Source of the DNA: Litomosoides sigmodontis
Taxonomy: Eukaryota > Nematoda > Chromadorea > Rhabditida > Onchocercidae
NCBI GenBank assembly: GCA_963070105.1
Contig: OY718807.1
Coordinates: 558,001 to 622,000, forward strand
DNA length: 64,000 nt
Reading direction: 5' to 3'
Position numbers and translations under genes: made by a program. Every line of letters starts with the position of its first letter. The first letter of the stretch is position 1. Below, piece by piece: positions 51,941 through 64,000 of this stretch. The notes under the pieces are model-generated. The model did not search any database and was not told where the DNA came from. It was given only the letters and a program-made list of their open reading frames with translations.

Positions 51941-53102
51941 TTTCGGCCTTTTTCTTTTGTAGCCAAATCTGTAACTATTGGATTTATTAAATTTGAAAAT
52001 TTCTTTTAAAATAGTTCAATGACGTATGAAACCATTTTATTAGTTTAGACGCTCGCCTATACAAGTAATATTACATCATTTAGTAGTCGTTTTAATGAGG
52101 AAGGCCACCGAAGGAAAGTTTGTTTACTATCTTAACTTATTACGCTCATGCAAAGGTTTTTCCGTCTTATCACGATTCTCCGTTTAGCTATTAAGCCCTC
52201 GAGGAAAAAAGCTTTGTAACACTTCAAGATTTTCAGGCCCTAAAAAAGAACTATCTTTCAAGTATGAAAAGTTAAAAACAACCGAACACGGCGAATGCAT
52301 GTAAAAAGCTGATTGAATTATTTAATGAACATCTACTTCAATTTCTAAATTCCAATATTTAAATTTTACCAAACTGCTTCTTCAGAATCTTTTACTTGCA
52401 ATTTTCTTAAAGCTAATAAATTGATCAATGAAATAGGTATGTGGGCAGTTCGCAGGTACTGTGTGTAATCACAGTAATAATATATAATTCGTTACTGTGT
52501 GCAATTCTCATTCACAACGTTTTCACAAATGCAAATTTTGCAAATGAAATTTTCTACTTTCCTGCGCATATAAGAGCACTGACAATGAGGAACCCTTATT
52601 TCACAGTACTTCTCATTTTTTTACGGCCGAATTGACTAATTGGCATGTGTACCGCTGAAGATAGCACTCATTGAAGGCTCACAAGTATCGCTTCTGATGG
52701 AATATTATCAGATGTGATGAATGACCCTCACAACTGCCAAAATACAGGAAAAAAAAATTTTTATGCAAAAATAGACTAGAGAAGCTCATTAAAAGTTTCA
52801 ATTTCACTGCAATTTTATTTTACTCACCAATAATACAGTTATTTTACTACTGTAATCCATTCAGATGGCAGAGGAAAAGGGGAGGATTGAAGGAAAAGAA
52901 GGTTTCTGATGTTATTGGACTGCTAGGGATATATATATATATACATATATATGATGTGTACTGATTTACAAAGATTATGCTGAATTTGCAATACGAAAAG
53001 CCTGTCCTGATAAACTCCACGATTATCCACCTCGCTGTTGATTTTCACTAAATATTGCTGAAATAATACTACTGTAATTAATTGCTGTAAGTATGTTTCA
53101 GG
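51941..53102. promoter_or_regulatory. Shared 1.16-kb upstream region of the divergent trehalases
   Basis: Lies between the two start codons, so it should hold both 5' regulatory regions. Contains a short TA run near 52930-52952. An acceptor (tatgtttcag) at 53092-53101 abuts the plus-strand ATG, a plausible spliced-leader site; a weaker one (gttacag) lies upstream of the minus-strand start. No defined factor sites recognised. Confidence 0.5.
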
Positions 53103-56100
53103 ATGGAAAAAGGAAGACTTATCCGGAGCATGCTTTTACTACTACTGTTAGTTGCAATTATTATGGTAGTAAAATATAAGTACAGTGGATCGATCGTAAT
53201 AAAACTAGAAGCAATCAAAAAGTACGGCGGAGAGGAGGGATGGCTTAAAGTAATAAGCGAAAGTAGCGGTCTGTTTCTGAGAGCGTTGGATGAAAAGAAG
53301 TTGGAAATGGTACCGCTGATGAAGCAACATGTTGCCGCGGTTGATTTCATACGAACACTGCTACTGGCATGTAAAGCGATGCAAAAACGTGCAAATGTGG
53401 AGATGGTCAATATTACTGCAATAGGTGACACAACAGCTGGCAGCGGCGGTAAAGTAACAAATGTCCTGAAAGCGACTCTTGAAAGCGCCGGTGTCGATGG
53501 TGAGAGTGGTGGAGGTAGTAACGGTGCGGAGATGAAGATATCAACAACGAGTGGAGAATATATCGCAATTCCGAGTGATGAAGACGTGACGAGTAGTACG
53601 GTTGAGGTTCCGGAATGGGCCTGCAATGAGAATCATTCTCTGAGTTATATCATTTACTGTCAGGGCGAACTACTTCATACCGTAATGATGCTCAACATTT
53701 TCAAAGATTCTAAAACATTTGTTGATAAACCGTTGAAACGAGATCCCACTGAAATTGCTGCAGACTTCAAGAAAAAATTTCCACGTGATATTACGGCAAA
53801 TGATCGTGAAGCAGTACGACAATTTATTGACGAAAACTTTGATGAGGAAGGACACGAGTTGGAAAAGTACGATTAGTAGTAATTTTGTTAATTTCATCAA
53901 GTTCAGCAAATTTGATTTTAATTTTTGTAAAATTTACTTTCCTTTTTTTTTCTGAACTCGTCAACTCAAATTAACCCATTAGACTGTCAGAATCATTGCT
54001 TCTGCATAAGATAATCGTCAATGTAGCACCCACTGTATTTATTAATTAACTTCAATTAAAAACACTAATTTGTGCTTGATTTCAATTCTATCAAGAGTTT
54101 CTTCAACTCAATCTTTGAAGAAATGATTTTATACTTTTGGATGTCCTATACTACCGTCCCTTTACCTTCAATCTTTCTCTTAACAGCGTAAGCTGAAGGG
54201 TCAAAATTAGCAGAAAGAAATGCTCTCTTAATTAGATGTGACTTAGTGGACTGGGAAGAGAGGCCAGAGAAGCTTCTATCAATAGCCGACCCACAATTGC
54301 GACAATTTGCATTAAATGTCAATGCAATTTGGAAAAGTTTGTGTCGAACGATTAAGAAAGATGTAAGGATAGCTTTTAAAAAATTTCGCTAAAATTGCTA
54401 TGAGAGTGTGTGAAAGCGAAAAATTCGAGCAGATATTTCATGAAGAGGACAAAAATGAGCGGAGAAAAGGAGAGAAGGAAGTGGCTACTGAAAGCTCTAA
54501 TTTCAGGTTATGAAATATCCACAGCGATATTCATTGTTGTATGTGCCACATGAATTTATTGTTCCTGGCGGTCGTTTTCGGGAGTTTTATTATTGGGACA
54601 CTTACTGGGTTATTAAAGGTCTTCTTGCTTCAGGCAAGCATAGAAATTATCACTTAAAATGAAATAAGCTTGTCTGCTTTGGCACAAATATGACAATATT
54701 TAGGAATGCAAGAAACATCACGTCGAATGATTCTTAATTTCGAATATTTGGTAAAAACAATTGGCTTCATACCGAATGGCGGCAGAGTGTATTATTTGCG
54801 CCGATCACAGCCGCCGTTCTTCATACCGATGGTTTATGAGTATTATATGGCAACGGAAGATGATGAGTTTCTGCGCTCTACGATGGATACTATGGAAATG
54901 GCTAGTTTTTCAGTTTTAGTAGGATCTTTTCGGTGAACTGAATTTCACATTCGTTTTAGGACGTCCATATCGATTATAATAAATTTTTACTTTGTCAGAT
55001 CAACGAACAAACAGTTCAGGCTGTGTAAACAGCATTAACATTAAATGTTAGACACTCAACAAGTTCCTCGAATGGAATATTCCCGACTATACTTCGAGTA
55101 TGAACTAAGTGACAGAATAAACTGTGATGAGAACTGGCTTACCTTGAAAGAAAGGAATTTCAGGAATTCAGTTTTTGGAAATCAAGTCGAATGATCAATG
55201 TTACCATTAATAAAAGAACTTATTCGGTGTTTCATTATCGTGCGGATAGCAATGTACCACGGTAATGAGTCAAAAGTTTTTCATCTACTGGACGTCGCTT
55301 ACTGATCTAATAAATATCCAAGAAAGGTAAAGCACACTATTACTAACAGGAACGGTGTTTTTCAGACCGGAATCATACCGTGAGGATTATCAAACAGCAG
55401 AACGAGTTGATCGGCAGAAAAGACGTAAGCTATGGCGCGATATAGCAAGTGCTGCTGAATCCGGTTGGGATTTTAGCAGCCGATGGTTTCAAAACCGGAA
55501 AAGCATGGATACCATAGTTACATCGGATATTATTCCGGTTGATCTGAACGCTTTTATGTATTGGAATATGAAAATTCTAGCACATCTTCAAGGAGAAATT
55601 GGTGATATATTTATTGCTAACCATTCAAGCACCTTAAAATAATGTTCCGGAAATGTGTTGTTCCGGCACTATTCTAAAAATTGGAAAATAAAGAGAATTT
55701 TGTTAGTTATTTTATTTCGGTTGAAATCTCACTTTACTCCGTCATCAGGCAATCTTACTCGACGTGACGAACTGAATCGAGAACGATCGAATTTTGTGGA
55801 TACCTTTGAGGCAGTCTTTTTTGATACACGTGAAGGCGCATGGTTCGATTTGAACCTGAAAACCGGAGAGCACTACGATGACGCGTATCCGTCTTTAGCT
55901 GTTCCACTCTTTACCGAATGCTACCATATGCTGAATAGCGGTATGATGGTCGATGTGTTGGAAACGCTTCAGCGCAAAGGATTGTTACAATTTCCAGGTG
56001 GCATACCGACAAGGTTACAATTAAGACTGAAAAATAATAAAATTAAGAGTGCCGTCACATATTGGGATTAAAATAAAATCGGACTTAATGATCAGTTAAT

Positions 56101-57258
56101 GATTGCTAATAAGATGCAATGGCCGGAAGAACAACAACAAACAATTCTTCCTTCATTTCAATCACTAAATTGATTTGACGCTGTTTTCCAATATCAGACA
56201 AACTGCTCATAAGTTCTTGTACGTTAAATTTCAATCCATTGTAGCTTAATGAAAGGTACAAACCAACAGTGGGATTATCCAAATGGTTGGGCACCGATAA
56301 ATCATATGATCATCGAAGGACTACGCAAATCAAACAACCCAACGTTTGTTCCTTTCTGCTGGAGGAAAAACTTTTAAGAGAAAAGTTGGCCATCAACGAG
56401 TAGAATTTGTCAGCACAGCACTGTAACAGAAAAAATTTTTCTCTTTTTTTAACACTCAGAATTCCATAATACAGTTTGATAGTTATCCTCACGGATTGCT
56501 GTAAAATTACAATGCCATAATTGAAAAACGACTATCGCTGGGAGGTTTCATCAAATACCTTGTCTACAGAAAGATATTTATAATAAATTCCGGCGGCTTA
56601 AAAGTAGTCGAGAGAGAAATAACTAGATATCAAAAATTTATATATCCAAGCTAAAGCCACTTCAATATTATCTGCGCAACGGATGGTATTTTAGAATGCA
56701 ACAACGTGCATTTGAAATTGCCAATAAATGGATCAACCGAAATTATGCTTTGTACCAGAAGGATCATAAAATGTGGGAAAAATACGACGTTGCAAAAGAG
56801 TATGTACGAGCTGCTAAAGGCGGTGAATATGAAAATCAGGTAAGGTGTTGGAAGATGTTAGCATCTCCTGAAGATATGCAATCTTCGAAACTTCTACGTT
56901 ATCTTTCTCCGATTGTATCATAGCAATTGATAATTCCCACCTTATGCTATCGTGGGCCTACTTGCTATACTACAACGGAATAATTCAGTACGGTTTTGGA
57001 TGGACCAATGGCGTGGTACTTGATTTACTCGTAACATTCAGTAAGCGAGCTGTGGTTAAGCCAACTGGTGGTGTAACTGATGTTCATGGAACTGGACGTC
57101 CTAATGCATCCTGTGCAGATCGAACTTCTCTTACTCGATATTTAGAAACAGGAAAATCTTCCGACTTACTATGGCGATTTACGAAAAGAATTCTAGTCCG
57201 GGTATTGATCGCTTTTTTGAAGTGTAGAAGCACTGGTAGCAGCGGTAGTGCAGCGTAA
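53103..57258 (+). CDS. Trehalase (GH37), predicted active, membrane-anchored
   Basis: Hydrolyses trehalose to two glucoses. Ten exons, about 775 residues: 53103-53866, 54236-54362, 54507-54633, 54704-54900, 55164-55261, 55366-55601, 55749-56013, 56245-56343, 56695-56839, 56989-57258; phases agree. ATG follows tatgtttcag by one base. Residues 9-25 are hydrophobic ([14 protein letters not shown]), preceded by basic residues: a signal anchor. About 100 extra N-terminal residues precede the family core. Seen: [11 protein letters not shown], signature 1 [51 protein letters not shown] (acid Asp473), [17 protein letters not shown] (base Glu666), GGEYENQ and YGFGWTNG. All catalytic positions are intact. 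The donors after 54633 and 54900 are GC instead of GT. AATAAA at 57384-57389. Confidence 0.95.
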
Positions 57259-57383
57259 ACCAAACGTTTATGAACAAACTTCCCTTCTCTAAAATATTTG
57301 CAAATATTGTTTTAAAAAATATCCAATCAAGCGTGAAATACATAAGTGAGGCTTTTAAAATTCACTTCAGCAAACATACTTGT

Positions 57384-57389
57384 CAATAA
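57384..57389 (+). promoter_or_regulatory. Poly(A) signal, plus-strand trehalase
   Basis: AATAAA, 126 bases past the stop. Confidence 0.5.
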
Positions 57390-58068
57390 AAATCAACCAT
57401 CAAACTAGGGCCAAATTCATTCAACAAATACATTTCAAGCCTAAAAAGAAATTATCTACCTAACCAGTAAGATACCAAATGTGGAGTGTGCAGGACTTTA
57501 CTAAACTACATATTATTGCAAGTAGCGATTTCACGAACAATTTCAGCAAACTTAGAAGGTATCAGTGTCCAAAAACTTATCTAAAATCAGAGCAGAAAAG
57601 CCAAACACAAATAAAAATAACCACTTTCAATATTTAACAGCATATCTGCGTACGCACGCAGTTGATAAACCCTACAAAAGTTTACCACCATAACTTATAT
57701 ATACAAACTCTCCCATTTCTAAAGCTTGCAGAAGATATCGTACATTCTAATCAAATTCATTACGTTTCATCATAAATGACTTCCACTTCCCAGCTGAGTG
57801 AAATAAAAATTCCAACAACTCAACAACCAGTTTCACGCTTCTGTTCGTCCTCATCATTCCTTTCATTGTTAAATTATTATGAATATATCACACGAAATAT
57901 ATAGATCATTACAAAGGAAATTGCAAATTAATATATTTACAAGTTTAGCGAAAGACATCATTCGGTCATGACAAGAAGTGAGATTTTCAGATTTACAAAT
58001 AGCATTCCAGTTAATTCTAATTTCATGGTGAAATTTTGCGCTTTTCAAACTTAAGCTTTTGATTTCAA

Positions 58069-58074
58069 TTTATT
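58069..58074 (-). promoter_or_regulatory. Poly(A) signal, MOSPD gene
   Basis: Minus-strand AATAAA, about 180 bases after the stop codon. Confidence 0.4.
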
Positions 58075-58254
58075 CGGAATTAATGTACAATTTATATACA
58101 CTTGTTTACCGTCTTGAGAAAAAACGCCAGTCAAAAAAACATACATGAGGAAAGAAAATTATACTCGAAAACACGTCCAACATAATAAAATATATAACGC
58201 TTTCCGTATGTAATTAACATAATGATGATAAGAAATCATAAAATTAGTGTTTAA

Positions 58255-60723
<2,469 letters not shown>

Positions 60724-63700
60724 TTTCTCGTAAATTCGACAGTGAAAGAATAATAAGCGGCTTACCAATCCACGTTGGAAGCCGTTGCTATTTAAATTGA
60801 TTCACCGAGCAAGGTCCCTACTGAAAACGACGATTGGTTGCATTTACAAAATGTATGTGTACAAGTTATCAGGGGGAATAATTTCAATAAGTAATAGCAT
60901 TACGTAAATATTATCATCATAAAATGTACAAAATGTGTACTGTTAGCAATAAAATAACCAAAATTACGTGGATGTGTGAAGCGCGATAACACCACATTGA
61001 TGCACAAAATACAAGTTTGAATGGATTGAGGGGCATATACGCAGTGGCATATACGTGAACGAACTCATTACTTCCCCACTGAAGCATCAACTGAGGTCAT
61101 TTCGATCACAGACTGAAAAAAACTTGCTTTTTACCCTCTCCATTAACTTCTTCTGACCTTTGCCACAGGGAACAAAGTATAAAGTTTGAAATCACAACAC
61201 CTCACCTCACCTCTCAGTTGATCCCTTCTCTCTTCGTCTCATTCAAAAGACCCTATCCAAGCTGATTGATTTCTGAGCTTTTAGTGACCCTTCTCTCTCC
61301 TCTCTCTCGCAATACGGTGTGATTTAAATAACTGCAGCAAAGCCAATATGTGAAATTTATAGAAATTTTCTTCTGTCATCCACACACGGATGTATCGTTA
61401 TCACCCATCACTGTCCAATTTCAGGAAGAGTAGTGAAGCACTTTGCCGTCTCTACAAGTCTAGTTATTTCGATTGTTCAATCTCACGAATTTGCTTCTAC
61501 ATTTTTTTTGATATCCGACATCTTATTTCACAATACTAGCAGGATCTTAGGCTGAATGACACTCAGACCTGCTGAGATCATCACCATCACATACTATAGT
61601 TTCAAAATTTCAAAATTAATACAACAGTCGGGTACAGTTTAAAACCCATAAAGCCGAAAAAATTAAACAATTCCATAAATGAACATCCATAACAACTCAG
61701 TATGTTCGTTTTTATTCATTATGTTCGATCAAAAAAAATAAGCTCATTTAAAAATTTCTTTAAGAAACTACTCCGAAAAATACGCATAATGTAAACAATA
61801 GAGGCATGAAAAGCAATTATTGCTTGAATTGAAAATTTATTTTATTCATAAACGAAATGAATAATTCCAGAAAACAAAAAACAAAAAACAAGCAGAAATG
61901 AAGATCAATGGCTGAACAATTATTTGCCTCCTCCGTCATACAAAATATTAATAAATTAATCTGATCAAGTAATAAATCAATACTCAACAAACGACTAATC
62001 AATACTTAACAATAATCAATCGGTGCTTCATCATTTCTTTTCATATTAATGAAGAAAAACAGTCAACAATCGTAATATTTTGTAGCAAACATGAATTACA
62101 TATAATGATCTGGAGCACACTATTTTTAGGCTTTGGTGGTCGAAAAATTATGCCCATCCACGTAGTACACAACATGCGAATATGTATCCATGATATAAGA
62201 CAATCAAAATATGCATCCATCATCACTTGATTGACAGTATGTGGTTCTCGCCAGATGATTAACATAGAAATACCAAGCAAATTTCAAAAAAATTCATCAT
62301 CTCCGACTTAGGTCTTCAATCTCCCTTCATGACATGCCATCCTAACCTCTTTTCAAATTTAAACTATAAAACTCACTTATCATTTTACTATTACATCCAT
62401 GCAATATTCTTAGGAAAGATAAATCACTGCATTCAATCCCACTTCATTCTTATCCCATAAATTCAATCATCATTAGCTATGACAAACATTTTTACGCTCA
62501 AATTACCTTACCGTAACAACAACAACAACAACAACAACAACAGCAACAACAACAAGAAGAAGGAAACGACAACAGATGTGACCAGGATGATCCAAAGATG
62601 GAAAAGAACTTTTTTACTTCTAAATTTCGAAAGGCATATGAACCATGCACTCAGGAAGGGATCAGCTAACTGATGATGGAAGTTAATGATACAGGTATGC
62701 CTTAGTTCTAAAACAATTTAGATAAGGCTTTGTACGTTTGGAGAGCTTCCACTACATGTTTGCTTCGCAAGTTTAAAACTCAGGATGAGACAAAGGAATT
62801 GTGACTTTAGAACAGGAAAGAAATATTATCACAAACAAACAAGATGACATATGAGATATTAATAATGGTTAAATGAATTTCCAGCAATAACGTGGGGATC
62901 ACGAAAATGTAAGTTAATTCACACATGAATACGTAAAATTACACGAAATCAATCACTAATGGTCTTTGTTTCGCTTTCACAGAGCGACAAAAATCAAGGA
63001 ATAATACCATATCAGCTAATATTTGCAGTTCAAATCTTAAAATGTCGTCAAGCAAATCATCTAAGTATCGAAAAGTCTTATATACCTAATTTCCGCAGAT
63101 CGATGTGTTAAAATACTAATCTCAAACTGAATGAAATAGTGAACCTATTTCAAAGCATCCACTGAACAAAATCCGTCGACAATGAAAGAGAAAGTTAGCC
63201 CCAACTCACTTCAAGAAAGAAAAAGAAGACTGAAAAGTGTACTTCGCAGTGACGACAAGAACAAATCTCCATGAAGTTACAAATACTGCTTGAAAATATC
63301 AGCATATCGTATTACACATAGGCACATCAACAAAAAGATATGAGGTAGGACTGATCAAATAGCTTCCGAGGACTGATAAATAATATGTCAAAGAAGGACT
63401 ACGTATGATTCATGAATATATATGTGTAGAGAATAAAATAAAAAATAAAATAAAATAAAAGCAATGCAAAATGGAAAGACATGGAATAAAAAAAACGCTC
63501 CAAAACCTGTATGAGATGCATTTTTTGGCATAACATGATAGGAGGATGTAGGATCGAACAGGGAATAACAGAAAATGTAAAAATATAAAGAAATGGACAT
63601 ATACAACTCACTCTATAACATTGTGTTAACCAGTAATTATTGAAGCTAAAGAGAAATACATCCTTTGAAATTAGGATCTCTCGCCGCATTCTGTAACGTG

Positions 63701-64000
63701 CAAATAATGAATCAATCAACAAAGTGATAAATATATACGCTTCGTTGGGACTGCTAAATTTCACCGGTCATATCTAAAGTAATCACATGAGACAAAAAAA
63801 GAAAACGAAGGCAGTATACAGGTTGTTTAAATAATGTGAAGTGAAGAGCGACACAGTTGAAGTAAACAAAAATAATGCATGCCTTAATAAACCATAAAAC
63901 AAATGTGTATATCTTAATCCTTAATAAACAAATACGTCATAGGCAAGCATAAAAATATGGCGGCGAACTTGCAGTTTTCAATGAAATTCTCAATAGCATA
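60724..64000. other. No gene recognised
   Basis: AT-rich sequence with an (AAC)n run at 62515-62554 and scattered short frames lacking splice signals or family resemblance. The 5' regulatory region of the MOSPD-like gene is presumably in its left part. Confidence 0.5.
62515..62554. repeat. (AAC)n microsatellite
   Basis: About 13 AAC units with one AGC interruption. Confidence 0.9.

Larger units (their letters stand above)
57259..58254. other. Convergent intergenic region, trehalase to MOSPD gene
   Basis: About 1 kb holding the two 3' UTRs. AATAAA on plus at 57384 and on minus (as TTTATT) at 58069-58074. No coding exon seen. Confidence 0.6.

Noticed and set aside
53078..53626. Minus-strand 182-residue frame
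   Set aside because: Mirror of the first trehalase exon; the plus strand has the ATG, membrane anchor and family motifs.
54901..54936. Trehalase reading past 54900 to a stop, suggesting a truncated gene
   Set aside because: Ending at 54900 with a GC donor gives the same exon length as the paralogue and joins in phase to the next conserved exon, so the gene is intact.

Overview
The window is nuclear DNA of an AT-rich, intron-rich nematode. Gene content (an extracellular 6-O-sulfatase of the SUL-1/SULF family, multi-exon GH37 trehalases, a cyclase-associated protein, a 213-residue MOSPD protein), short introns, and AG acceptors sitting just before start codons (possible spliced-leader sites) fit a nematode, probably a filarial or other spirurid. 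The species cannot be named from this sequence. There are no bacterial operons, CRISPR arrays or recognisable transposons. All exon models were built by eye from reading frame, splice dinucleotides, intron phase and remembered family sequences; no search was run.

Layout. 1-1336 (+): the last exons of phosphoglycerate kinase. 1963-2581 (+): two tentative exons of an unknown gene. 4842-10979 (+): an 18-exon extracellular sulfatase. 12989-22076 (-): cyclase-associated protein (CAP), convergent with the sulfatase; its first long intron holds a 1.8-kb open exon (17540-19343) that is phase-compatible with CAP. 22-47 kb is gene-poor, with a large ATT minisatellite (27.5-28.25 kb), an unrecognised minus-strand gene (36.2-39.7 kb, perhaps reaching 24.8 kb) and two small two-exon candidate genes (31872-33170 and 41389-41684). 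47914-51940 (-) and 53103-57258 (+): two trehalases head to head with identical lengths for exons 3 to 9. 58255-60723 (-): a five-exon MOSPD1/3-like MSP-domain membrane protein. 60.7-64 kb: no gene seen.

Most interesting points. The minus-strand trehalase reads Gln where the family has its catalytic Glu (EKYDV becomes QQYDV), so it may be a pseudoenzyme beside an apparently intact paralogue. CAP may make a roughly 1,040-residue isoform with a disordered N-terminal extension. Three GC-AG introns occur, two of them in the plus-strand trehalase at positions where the paralogue has GT. The sulfatase carries a 27-bp tandem duplication that copies a 3' splice site in frame.

Metabolically, the trehalases (disaccharide to glucose) and PGK (glycolysis) are both sugar-utilisation genes, but nothing suggests they are co-regulated. 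The other genes act in heparan sulfate editing, actin turnover and ER membrane contact or trafficking.
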